Of a DNA stretch of 64,000 nucleotides, positions 18,508-26,214 are shown in pieces (the stretch's first letter is position 1; the number at the start of each line of letters is the position of its first letter). A program made the translations under genes and the position numbers. The notes below the pieces were generated by a model, which ran no database searches, was not told the origin of the DNA, and worked only from the letters and a program-made list of their open reading frames with translations. The DNA is taken from contig CANKVU010000007.1 of the NCBI GenBank assembly GCA_947487205.1, positions 102,019 through 166,018 on the forward strand. The letters are read 5' to 3'. The stretch comes from an uncultured Paracoccaceae bacterium (GTDB lineage Bacteria; Pseudomonadota; Alphaproteobacteria; Rhodobacterales; Rhodobacteraceae).

Positions 18508-19152
18508 TCATTCCTCGCCCATCCCCTCGATCAGCGGAACGAAGCGGACGGCGCGGAGCTCGTCGTAGTCGAAGCCGTCCTCCGTTCGCGTGACCTTGAT
18601 CAGGCGTTGCACGTGGTCGGACTGGCCTACCGGAAGGACCATGATACCGCCGATCCGGAGTTGCGCCAATAGGGGCCCCGGCGGATCCTCGGCCGCGGCC
18701 GTCACCAGAATCCGGTCGAAGGGGGCCTGGTCGGGCAGGCCGCGGCTTCCGTCGGCGGCCAGGACGGTGACGTTGGCGATGCCCAGCGCCTCGATCGCCG
18801 ATTGCGCGCTGAGGGCCAGGCGGCGATGCCGCTCCACCGAATAGACGCGCCGGGCGAGCTGGCTCAGGATCGCGGCCTGGTAGCCGGACCCGGCGCCGAT
18901 CTCCAGGACCTTGTCGCGCGCGGTGACGGCCAGCGCCTGGGTCATCAGTCCCACGACGGAGGGTTGGGAGATCGTCTGCCCGCAATGGATCGGCAGCGGC
19001 ATGTCCTCGTAGGCGCGATCGGCGAAGGTGCCCCGCACGAAATCGCCGCGGTCGATCCGCTCCATCGCGTCCAGCACGCGGCGGTCCGTCACCCCGCGCG
19101 AGCGCAGCTGGAACAGGAACTGCATCCGGCGCTCGGGGTCGGATGCCGTCAT
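18508..19152 (-). CDS. pcm: Protein-L-isoaspartate O-methyltransferase
   Basis: A 214-residue SAM-dependent methyltransferase. It carries [23 protein letters not shown] (the PCMT substrate-side motif), motif [20 protein letters not shown], and [11 protein letters not shown]. It methylates abnormal L-isoaspartyl residues so that they revert to aspartate, repairing aged proteins. Length is normal. Its ATG overlaps the surE stop by 4 bases, so the two are translationally coupled; the nlpD-like gene follows after 50 bases. Confidence 0.95.
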   Translation of the reverse strand: MTASDPERRMQFLFQLRSRGVTDRRVLDAMERIDRGDFVRGTFADRAYEDMPLPIHCGQTISQPSVVGLMTQALAVTARDKVLEIGAGSGYQAAILSQLARRVYSVERHRRLALSAQSAIEALGIANVTVLAADGSRGLPDQAPFDRILVTAAAEDPPGPLLAQLRIGGIMVLPVGQSDHVQRLIKVTRTEDGFDYDELRAVRFVPLIEGMGEE

Positions 19153-19931
19153 GCGAGCGCCTCGCGCAGCGCATCGAGCCGGTCATGCGCCGTCAGGTCG
19201 GCGCGCATCGGCGTGACCGAGACGTGGCGGTCGAGCGTCGCGGCCGCGTCGGTTCCGGGCGCCGTCGGGGTCTGTTGCGGACCGCCCGTGACATAGAGGA
19301 AGCGCCGCCCCGACGGCGAGACATGGGGCGTCATGCCGTGCCCGGCATCGCTGCGCCGCCCCTGGGAGGTGACGCGCGTGCCGCGCATCTCGGCGGCCGC
19401 GCACGGAGGGAAGTTCACGTTGTAGAAAAGGCGATAGGGCGCCTCGTCCCATTCCCCTCGGTGCAGGAGGCGGCGGACCGTCTCGGCGCCGGCGGCACGG
19501 GCGGTCTCGAACGGATCGTCGAGGCCGGCATTGTCCGGACCGAAATACTGGCTGAGCGCGATGGCCGGAAGATCCTGCAGCGCGGCCTCGATCGCGCCGC
19601 CGACGGTGCCGGAATACATCACGTTCTCGGCCGCGTTGTTGCCGCGGTTCACGCCCGACAGGACGAGGTCCGGCCGGCCGGGCAGGATGTCGTAGAGCGC
19701 GGCGAGCACGCAATCGGCGGGCGAGCCTTCGACCGCGTAGCGGCGGGGACCGAACTTCTGCACCATGGCCGGGCGCGCATAGGAGATGCAGTGGCCGACG
19801 CCGGATTGCTCGAAGGCGGGGGCGACGGTCCAGATCTCGGCCTCGGGCCCGCCCACGGCGCGCGCGATCTCGCTCAGGACCTCGAGCCCCGGCGCCGTGA
19901 TGCCGTCGTCGTTGGTGATCAGAATGCGCAT
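19149..19931 (-). CDS. surE: 5'/3'-nucleotidase SurE
   Basis: A 260-residue protein with the metal-binding N-terminus [16 protein letters not shown] (D8, D9). The metal-site Ser-Gly loop follows in [14 protein letters not shown], then [11 protein letters not shown] and the metal-binding Asn in [28 protein letters not shown]. SurE removes phosphate from nucleoside monophosphates and possibly polyphosphate, usually in stationary phase. It is the first gene of surE-pcm-nlpD and overlaps pcm by 4 bases. The 91-bp gap 19932-20022 to the SDR gene has no clear terminator. Confidence 0.96.
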   Translation of the reverse strand: MRILITNDDGITAPGLEVLSEIARAVGGPEAEIWTVAPAFEQSGVGHCISYARPAMVQKFGPRRYAVEGSPADCVLAALYDILPGRPDLVLSGVNRGNNAAENVMYSGTVGGAIEAALQDLPAIALSQYFGPDNAGLDDPFETARAAGAETVRRLLHRGEWDEAPYRLFYNVNFPPCAAAEMRGTRVTSQGRRSDAGHGMTPHVSPSGRRFLYVTGGPQQTPTAPGTDAAATLDRHVSVTPMRADLTAHDRLDALREALA

Positions 19932-20022
19932 GCCGTCCCCGTGGCTTCGCCGGTCTTCCTAGGTCACACCGCGGCAGGCGGCAAGGCGGCGCGGGCGCGG
20001 AGCCGAGCCTGCGGCCGCGATT

Positions 20023-20664
20023 TCAGATCCCCGTCAGGAGCCTTCGCGCCTCGGCCGCCGGGTCGGCGAGGGGTGCGCGGTCCTCGCCGGGAAAGAACCG
20101 CGCCCGGGTCGCGGTGGGCATCGGCTCCGGGGTCAGGATCGACACGCGCGGGCCGATCGCGGCGGTCTCGGCCGCCCAGGACCGCGCCAGCGCCATCTGG
20201 GCGGCCTTGGTGGCGCCGTAGCCGGCAAAGAACTTCTGCCCCGCGCGGGGATCGTCGAAGAAGATCGCCCGGCCGGCGGGAGCGGCCAGAAGGAGCGGTT
20301 CGACCATGCGGATCAGCGTCGCCGTCGCGGTGGCGTTGACCGCGACGCTGCGCTCCCAATCCTTCGGCTGCAGGTGGCCCGCGGGGGTCAGCGGGGCGGC
20401 ATGGATGGCGGCGTGGCACCAGAGGTCGACGCGGCCCCAGCGGTCGTGGATGCCGCGGCACAGATGCGCCATCGCGTCGGGGTCGGTCACGTCCATCGGC
20501 GCCAGCGTGGCCTGCCCGCCCGCCGCCTTGATCCGGTCGTCGACCTCTTCGAGCGCGCCGGTCGTGCGCGCCACGGCGACGACGTGATGGGTCGGGGCGA
20601 GATGCACCGCGACGGCGGCGCCGAGGCCGCGGGAAGCCCCGGTGACGAGGGCGATCTGGGTCAT
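20023..20664 (-). CDS. SDR family oxidoreductase, atypical
   Basis: A 213-residue short-chain dehydrogenase-like protein. It has the cofactor motif ALVTGASRGLGAAVA (TGxxxGxG), the Asp of APMDVTDPDA and the catalytic YxxxK in GYGATKAAQ. The Ser expected about 12-13 residues before the Tyr is absent: the aligned stretch reads AIFFDDPRAG. It also lacks an NNAG motif (LWCHAAIH instead). Reductase activity is therefore uncertain and the substrate unknown. It lies 120 bases downstream of purF on the same strand. Confidence 0.82.
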   Translation of the reverse strand: MTQIALVTGASRGLGAAVAVHLAPTHHVVAVARTTGALEEVDDRIKAAGGQATLAPMDVTDPDAMAHLCRGIHDRWGRVDLWCHAAIHAAPLTPAGHLQPKDWERSVAVNATATATLIRMVEPLLLAAPAGRAIFFDDPRAGQKFFAGYGATKAAQMALARSWAAETAAIGPRVSILTPEPMPTATRARFFPGEDRAPLADPAAEARRLLTGI

Positions 20665-20784
20665 GGCATGGCCTTGGATGGATGCCGGGCCCGCTTACGC
20701 TCCAATCGAGGCGCGCGCAATCCGGCGGCCCGGGACGGCGAGCGCGGACGCCCCCGTCGGGGACGGCGCGCAGGGATGGGCCCG

Positions 20785-22275
20785 TTACGCGGCGGGCTCC
20801 TTCATCCGGAACCCTTGGTCCATCCGGTCGGTCGGGGCGATCGGGTAATCCCCCGAGAAGCACGCGTCGCAATATTGCGGCTCGGCCGGGTCGCGGCCCG
20901 CCGCCTCGCCCGCCGCGCGGTAAAGGCCGTGCAGGCTGATGAAGCGCAGGCTGTCGACGCCCAGGTGGACGCACATCTGCTCCTCGGTCATCGACGCGGC
21001 GAGGAGCTTCTCGCGCTCGGGCGTGTCGACGCCGTAGAAGCAGGGCCATGCGGTGGGCGGGGAGGCGATGCGGAAATGGACCTCCGCCGCGCCGGCATCG
21101 AGCATCATCTCGCGGATCTTGACGGAGGTGGTGCCGCGCACCACCGAATCGTCCACCAGCACGATGCGCTTGCCGCGGATGAGCGCGCGGTTCACGTTCA
21201 GCTTCAGCCGCACGCCCATGTTGCGGATCTGCTCGGTCGGCTCGATGAAGGTGCGGCCCATGTACTGGTTGCGGATGATCCCCATGGCGTAGGGGATGCC
21301 CGATTCCTGGGAATAGCCGATGGCCGCCGGCGTACCCGAATCGGGCACCGGGCAGACGAGGTCGGCCTCCACCGGGGCCTCGCGCGCCAGTTCCACGCCG
21401 ATCTGGCGCCGCGTCTCGTAGACGGAGCGGCCGCCGAGGATCGAATCGGGGCGCGAGAAATAGACGTGCTCGAAGATACAGAACCGGGGGCGGCGGGGCG
21501 CGAAGGGGTGGTGCGACTGCACCTCGCCATGCTCGATCACCACCATCTCGCCCGGTTCGACCTCGCGCACGAACTCGGCGCCGATGATGTCGAGGGCGCA
21601 GGTCTCGGACGACAGGACCCAGCCCTCGTCGCCGAGCCGGCCCAGCACCAGCGGCCGCACCCCAAGGGGATCGCGCACGCCGATGAGCTTGGTGCGGGTC
21701 ATCGCGACGATGGAGAAGGCGCCCTCCACCCGGCGGAGGGCGTCCTGCATCCGGTCGGGGACCTTCTTCTGCAGGCTCCGCGCCATCAGGTGGATGATGC
21801 ATTCCGAATCGGAGGACGACTGGAAGATCGAGCCCCGGTCGATCAGTTCGCGGCGCAATTCGAGCGCGTTCACGATGTTGCCGTTATGCGCGATGGCCGC
21901 ACCGCCCAGGGAGAACTCCCCGAAGAAGGGCTGCACGTCGCGGATCTGGGTGTTCCCCTTGGAACCGGTCGTGGAGTAGCGCACGTGGCCGATGGCGAGC
22001 GGCCCGGGCAGGGTCCGCATCAGCGATTGCTTGGTGAAGCTGTCGCGCACGTATCCGAACCGGCGCGCGGAGTTGAAGCCATGGGCGGGATCGTGGCTGA
22101 CGATGCCGCCGGCTTCCTGGCCCCGGTGCTGCAGCGCGTGAAGCCCGAGGGCCACGAAATTCGCCGCGTCGGCGACGCCGGTGACGCCGAACACGCCGCA
22201 TTCCTCGCGCAGCTTGTCGTCGTCAAGGCCGCGGTCACGCCAGTGGTCGGCGTCGAAAGGATGGCTGGGGAACAT
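20785..22275 (-). CDS. purF: Amidophosphoribosyltransferase
   Basis: A 496-residue protein. The catalytic Cys of the glutamine amidotransferase domain follows a short propeptide (KLREECGVFGVTG), which implies removal of the first 25 residues or so. The Ntn domain continues with ALQHRGQEAGGIVS and SSDSECIIHL. The PRPP-binding motif RIVLVDDSVVRGTT sits in the C-terminal phosphoribosyltransferase domain, and the ending CDACFSGDYPI is typical. It commits PRPP to purine synthesis by making phosphoribosylamine. An ExoD-family gene lies upstream on the same strand across a 119-bp gap. Confidence 0.97.
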   Translation of the reverse strand: MFPSHPFDADHWRDRGLDDDKLREECGVFGVTGVADAANFVALGLHALQHRGQEAGGIVSHDPAHGFNSARRFGYVRDSFTKQSLMRTLPGPLAIGHVRYSTTGSKGNTQIRDVQPFFGEFSLGGAAIAHNGNIVNALELRRELIDRGSIFQSSSDSECIIHLMARSLQKKVPDRMQDALRRVEGAFSIVAMTRTKLIGVRDPLGVRPLVLGRLGDEGWVLSSETCALDIIGAEFVREVEPGEMVVIEHGEVQSHHPFAPRRPRFCIFEHVYFSRPDSILGGRSVYETRRQIGVELAREAPVEADLVCPVPDSGTPAAIGYSQESGIPYAMGIIRNQYMGRTFIEPTEQIRNMGVRLKLNVNRALIRGKRIVLVDDSVVRGTTSVKIREMMLDAGAAEVHFRIASPPTAWPCFYGVDTPEREKLLAASMTEEQMCVHLGVDSLRFISLHGLYRAAGEAAGRDPAEPQYCDACFSGDYPIAPTDRMDQGFRMKEPAA

Positions 22276-22394
22276 GTGCAGACTCCGGGGGCGCTGGAAC
22301 CGAGGCCCGTTTAAGTCCCCGTCACTCCGATGTCACGCCCCGTCGGGAACGCGATCGCGCGACCGGAGGACGGGCGCCGGCGCGCAGCCGAGCG

Positions 22395-22979
22395 TCATCC
22401 CACCCAGGGCAAAGCGATCCAGATGCCGTAGAGCGCCGCGCCGCTGGCCGCGAAGGCCACCAGCATGAGGATCCCGTCCTGCAACGTGAGCGCGAGACCC
22501 AGAAGGGCGATCGCCGCGAAGGGGATCAGCGCCGCGAACGGGACCACTTCCAGCGGCGGCAGGAGGCAGGCGAAAACGAGGCAGAGGGCCGCCGCCACCC
22601 GTTCGGCGGCGGTTCCGGTCAGCGCCTCCAGCCGCCGGCCGAAGATCCGGTCGATCCAGCTCGCGGGCTTGCGGAGCCGGGCCACCGCGTCGGACACCCG
22701 GCCCGAGGCCACGCCGCGCCGCGACAGGACGCCCGGCAGCCAGAGCGCGGAGCGCCCGATCAGAAGCTGGATCGACAGCAGCGCGACGACGAGGCCGATG
22801 ATTGTGGGTACGCCGGGAATCCCGCCGAGCGGCGTGACGCCGACGAGGCCCGGTACGAGCAGCGTGACGCCGTGCCCGCGCGCGCCGACCTTGTCGATGA
22901 CGCCGCCCACCGTCACCTCGCCGCCGGAACGGTCGAGGTCGTCGAGATCGTCGAGAAGGGCGTCGAGGTGACGGGACAT
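22395..22979 (-). CDS. Exopolysaccharide synthesis protein ExoD family
   Basis: A 194-residue membrane protein. A hydrophilic N-terminus (MSRHLDALLDDLDDLDRSGGEVTVGGVIDKVGARGHGV) leads into four or so hydrophobic segments, with LLVPGLVGVTPLGGIPGVPTIIGLVVALLSIQLLIGR characteristic of ExoD. ExoD of Sinorhizobium affects exopolysaccharide production and alkali tolerance; the molecular mechanism is unknown. No other polysaccharide genes adjoin it. It lies upstream of purF on the same strand. Confidence 0.87.
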   Translation of the reverse strand: MSRHLDALLDDLDDLDRSGGEVTVGGVIDKVGARGHGVTLLVPGLVGVTPLGGIPGVPTIIGLVVALLSIQLLIGRSALWLPGVLSRRGVASGRVSDAVARLRKPASWIDRIFGRRLEALTGTAAERVAAALCLVFACLLPPLEVVPFAALIPFAAIALLGLALTLQDGILMLVAFAASGAALYGIWIALPWVG

Positions 22980-23087
22980 GGCGGCGGCGGAACGTCGCCG
23001 CCCCCGGTCCGTTCCGCGAGAATGTCACGCGTTTCCCACCCGGCGCGGTGTAGGCTGGGCGGCGAGTGACACGCGGGAGGCGCCGGG

Positions 23088-23699
23088 ATGGCCGATCTGA
23101 CGCTCTGGACGAACCCGATGTCACGGGGCCGCATCGTGCGATGGATGCTCGAGGAGGTTGGCACGCCCTACGACGTGCGGTACCTTGAAGGGGCCGAGAT
23201 GAAGGCGCCCGCCTACCTGGCCATCAACCCCATGGGCAAGGTGCCCGCGCTCGACCATGGCGGGGTGGTGGTGACGGAGGCGGCGGCGATCTGCGCCTAT
23301 CTGGCCGACGCGTTCCCCGATGCGGGCCTGGCGCCGCCGATGGGCGCGCGGGCCGCGTATTACCGCTGGTTGTTCTTTGCCGCCGGGCCGCTGGAGGCGG
23401 CGGCCACCAACCGCGCGATGGGGTTCGAGGCGCCCGACCGCGCGGCGATGCTGGGCTACGGCACCTGGGAGGCGGTGATGGACACGCTGTCGGGAATGCT
23501 GACGGAGCGCGACTACGTGGCCGGGGCGTTCTCGGCCGCGGACGTGTACCTGGGCTCCCAGATCGTGTGGGGCATGTCGTTCGGCACGGTGGCGCCGCGC
23601 CCCGGTTTCGCCGCCTACGCCGAACGGCTGACCGCGCGTCCGGCATATGCCCGCGCAAACGCGGCGGACGACGCCGCACAGGGCGGCGCCCCGGTGTGA
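23088..23699 (+). CDS. Glutathione S-transferase family protein
   Basis: A 203-residue protein with an N-terminal thioredoxin-fold GST domain: LTLWTNPMSRGRIVRWMLEEVG, the cis-Pro loop INPMGKVPAL, and the glutathione-binding Glu in VVVTEAAAICAYLAD. A helical C-terminal domain follows, with FSAADVYLGSQIVWG. It probably conjugates or reduces substrates with glutathione; the substrate is unknown. It is divergent from the exoD-family gene across 108 bases. It heads a same-strand run with the metallo-hydrolase and dehalogenase genes, which could form a small detoxification group. Confidence 0.92.
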   Translation: MADLTLWTNPMSRGRIVRWMLEEVGTPYDVRYLEGAEMKAPAYLAINPMGKVPALDHGGVVVTEAAAICAYLADAFPDAGLAPPMGARAAYYRWLFFAAGPLEAAATNRAMGFEAPDRAAMLGYGTWEAVMDTLSGMLTERDYVAGAFSAADVYLGSQIVWGMSFGTVAPRPGFAAYAERLTARPAYARANAADDAAQGGAPV

Positions 23700-23752
23700 T
23701 TTCGGGCGGCCCCGGCCTAGGTCTGGCCGCAAGACACATCAGGGAACCCGAC

Positions 23753-24541
23753 ATGACCACCAGACGCACCTTCATCGCCTCCGGACTGGCGCTCGGCACC
23801 ACGACGATCCTGCCGGCCGGCCTTGTCGCGCAGGAGGACGGGACGCACCGCTTCGAGACGGCCGACGGCCCCGTCATCGTGCACCCGATCCATCACGCGA
23901 GCTTCGTCATCGAGGCGCCGCGCACGGTCATCTATGTCGATCCGGTGGGCGATCCGGCGCTGTACGAGGACCTGCCCGAACCCGACCTGATCCTGATCAC
24001 CCACGAGCACGGCGACCATTTCGAGCCCGAGACCCTGCAGGCGATCAGCGCGGGCAAGACGCAGATCCTGACCAACCACGCCACCTACGACCTGATGTCG
24101 CCGGAACTGCAGGCGGTGTCGCAGCGGATCGCCAACGGCGAGACGATGAACCTGCTCGGCATCGACTTCGAGGCGATCCCGGCCCACAACACCTCGGAGG
24201 ATCGGCTCGATTTCCACCCGCCGGGCCGCGACAACGGCTACGTGTTCGGGATCGGGGGACGGCGCTTCTACGTGGCGGGCGACACCGAGGGCACCGAGGA
24301 GATGCGCGCGCTGGAAGAAATCTTCGTCGCCTTCGTGCCCATGAACCTGCCCTATACCATGGCCGCCGAGGCGGCCGCCGAGGCGGTGGCGGCCTTCGCG
24401 CCGAGTTACGTCTTTCCCTATCATTACCGGGGCGCGGACGGGGGGACGCAGGACCCCGAGCGCTTCGCCGAACTGCTGGCGGAGACGGACGCCGAGACAG
24501 AGGTGCGGATGGGCGCATGGTACGCGCCCGACGAATTGTGA
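23753..24541 (+). CDS. MBL-fold metallo-hydrolase, Tat-exported
   Basis: A 262-residue protein. The N-terminus TTRRTFIASGLALGTTTILPAGLVAQ is a twin-arginine signal with cleavage likely near VAQED. The mature part is an UlaG-like metallo-beta-lactamase fold with HxHxDH in ITHEHGDHFEPE, a later His in IPAHNT and a ligand Asp in YVAGDTEGTEEM. It is probably a periplasmic hydrolase with a dinuclear metal site; the substrate is unknown. The ATG at 23753 was chosen because it yields the intact Tat signal. The alpha/beta hydrolase gene begins 7 bases after its stop, so they are very probably co-transcribed. Confidence 0.88.
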   Translation: MTTRRTFIASGLALGTTTILPAGLVAQEDGTHRFETADGPVIVHPIHHASFVIEAPRTVIYVDPVGDPALYEDLPEPDLILITHEHGDHFEPETLQAISAGKTQILTNHATYDLMSPELQAVSQRIANGETMNLLGIDFEAIPAHNTSEDRLDFHPPGRDNGYVFGIGGRRFYVAGDTEGTEEMRALEEIFVAFVPMNLPYTMAAEAAAEAVAAFAPSYVFPYHYRGADGGTQDPERFAELLAETDAETEVRMGAWYAPDEL

Positions 24542-24548
24542 CGCGCCG

Positions 24549-25436
24549 ATGTTCGCGGGATTCTCCGACGACCGCGTGACGCTGCCCGACGGCCCGACGC
24601 TGCGGGTCCGCGCGGCGGGGGAGGGACCGGCTGTCCTGCTCCTGCACGGCTATCCGCAGACCCATGCCTGCTGGCACGCCGTCGCGCCGCGGCTCGTGTC
24701 GGCGGGGTTCCGCGTCGTGCTGTCGGACCTGCGCGGCTATGGCGGATCGGACCGGCCGCCCAGCGACGCCGGCCACGCGTCCTATTCCAAGCGTGCCATG
24801 GCCGCCGATCAGGTGGCGCTGATGGCGCAGCTGGGTCATCGCCGGTTCGCCGTGGCGGGGCATGACCGGGGCGGTCGCGTGGCACACCGGCTGGCGCGGG
24901 ACTGGCCCGACCGGCTGACGGCGGTGTCGGTGCTCGACATCGCACCGACGGAGCTGATGTACCGGACGGCGGGGACGGAATTCGCGACCGCCTACTGGCA
25001 CTGGTTCTTCCTCATCCAACCCGCTCCGCTGCCCGAGCGGATGATCGCGGCCGATCCGGAGGGGTTTCTGCGCGGGCGCATCGCGGCCTGGTCGCGGGCC
25101 GGCGCTGCGGCGTTCGACCCTGCTGCGATGGCCGCATATGTCGCGGCCTTCGACGCTGCGGCGATCCATGCGACCTGCGAGGATTACCGCGCCTCGGCCG
25201 GGATCGACCTGGAGCACGACCGGGCCGACCTGGGCCGGCGTCTGGCGGTGCCGTTCCAGGCGCTGTGGGGCGGGCCGGGCGTGGTCGGGCGGCTCTACGA
25301 CGTGCCGGCAATCTGGAGCGAACATTTCGAGACGGTCGAGGGACGCGCGCTGCCCTGCGGCCATTTCCTGCCCGAGGAGGCGCCGGAGGAGACGGCGGCG
25401 GAACTCATCGGGTTCCTGACGCGGCACGCCGCCTGA
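24549..25436 (+). CDS. Haloacetate dehalogenase-type alpha/beta hydrolase (probable fluoroacetate dehalogenase)
   Basis: A 295-residue alpha/beta hydrolase. The nucleophile is Asp106 in VAGHDRGGRVAHRLA, not Ser, marking the haloalkane/haloacetate dehalogenase branch. All residues known for the fluoroacetate dehalogenase active site have counterparts: carboxylate-binding R107 and R110, acid D130 (LDIAPT), halide-pocket H151 and W152 (AYWHWFFLIQPAPLPER), a Tyr at 213 (CEDYRAS) and general base H272 (CGHFLPEE). The enzyme would hydrolyse fluoroacetate or chloroacetate to glycolate and halide in the cytoplasm. An epoxide hydrolase is the main alternative, but the WHW and CEDYRA blocks favour the dehalogenase. 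The gene is 7 bases after the metallo-hydrolase. Confidence 0.88.
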   Translation: MFAGFSDDRVTLPDGPTLRVRAAGEGPAVLLLHGYPQTHACWHAVAPRLVSAGFRVVLSDLRGYGGSDRPPSDAGHASYSKRAMAADQVALMAQLGHRRFAVAGHDRGGRVAHRLARDWPDRLTAVSVLDIAPTELMYRTAGTEFATAYWHWFFLIQPAPLPERMIAADPEGFLRGRIAAWSRAGAAAFDPAAMAAYVAAFDAAAIHATCEDYRASAGIDLEHDRADLGRRLAVPFQALWGGPGVVGRLYDVPAIWSEHFETVEGRALPCGHFLPEEAPEETAAELIGFLTRHAA

Positions 25437-25446
25437 CGGGTGGGGA

Positions 25447-26115
25447 TCAGCCCGCCGCTTCGCGGGCACGGAAGGCGGCGCGGATATGGGCGCGCGCCGC
25501 GCCCTCGGCCGCGGCGGCGTCGCGCGCACCGATCCCGTCCAGCATCGCCCCGTGCTCGGCGATGGCCGCGTGGTGACGCGACGGGTCGCGCAACGTTGTC
25601 TCTCCCAGGAGCGCGATCCCGTCCGAGAGGTCGTCGAGCGCCGCGTCGAGGTAGCGGTTGCGCGCCGTCTCGCGGATCAGGTCGTGGAATTGGCGGTTCA
25701 GGCGCACGGCCTCGTCCACCGCACCCGGGGCGAGGCTCGAGAAGCGGTGGTGCAGAGCCTCCAGCGCGGCGATCTCGGGCGGGCCGGCATGGCTCGCGGC
25801 AAGGGCGGCCGCGGCCCCTTCGAGCACCTCGCGCATGGCGTAGAGTTCGAACACCTCGGACCTGCGCAGGCTGCGAACGACGACGCCGCGGCCGCCAGCA
25901 TGTTCGAGCACCGACCGCCCCAGAAGCCGGGAGAACGCCTCCCGCACCGGTGTGCGGCTGACCGCGAAGGCGGCAGCGACCTGTTCTTCCCGCAGGCGCA
26001 TGCCGGGGCGCAGGTGACCTTCGCGGAGCGCGAGACGCAGCGCCGCGAAGACCGCCTGGCCGCGGCTGCTGCCATCGGCCAAGGGCGGGAGCGTGCTGAG
26101 ATCGGGCGGTTCCAT
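25447..26115 (-). CDS. GntR family transcriptional regulator, FCD (FadR) type
   Basis: A 222-residue protein. The N-terminal winged helix (about 15-80) has the pattern AVFAALRLALREGHLRPGMRLREEQVAAAFAVSRTPVREAFSRL. The C-terminal FCD ligand-binding domain includes LYAMREVLEGAAAALAA and the metal-type His residues in NRQFHDLI and HAAIAEHGAML. It is divergent from tcuA. The intergenic region contains a TTGTATACAA palindrome and a second weaker site 21 bases away, typical FCD-regulator operators. It therefore probably controls tricarballylate genes in response to a tricarboxylate ligand; regulator and target pairing is inferred from position. The ATG at 26115 begins right before the winged helix. 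Confidence 0.9.
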   Translation of the reverse strand: MEPPDLSTLPPLADGSSRGQAVFAALRLALREGHLRPGMRLREEQVAAAFAVSRTPVREAFSRLLGRSVLEHAGGRGVVVRSLRRSEVFELYAMREVLEGAAAALAASHAGPPEIAALEALHHRFSSLAPGAVDEAVRLNRQFHDLIRETARNRYLDAALDDLSDGIALLGETTLRDPSRHHAAIAEHGAMLDGIGARDAAAAEGAARAHIRAAFRAREAAG

Positions 26116-26163
26116 GGGGCGTCTCCGCGAGAGTCCCGGTATCGGGTACCAGCCGCTTCCACC

Positions 26164-26194
26164 CTTGTACAGGTCTGCATCCGTTTGTATACAA
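26164..26194. promoter_or_regulatory. Candidate double operator for the divergent GntR regulator / tcuA promoter
   Basis: TTGTATACAA (26185-26194) is a perfect 10-bp palindrome, and CTTGTACAGG (26164-26173) is an imperfect one. Their centres are 21 bases apart, two helical turns. T-G-T-A-x-A-C-A sites of this type are bound by FCD-type GntR proteins. They lie 21-51 bases upstream of the tcuA ATG, well placed for repression of both divergent genes. Confidence 0.7.
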
Positions 26195-26214
26195 GGCATA
26201 GCCAAGGAGTCGCC

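Noticed and set aside
20374..22314. A 646-codon plus-strand open frame opposite purF
   Set aside because: Mirror frame of purF and its neighbour; no domain pattern and no ribosome site.
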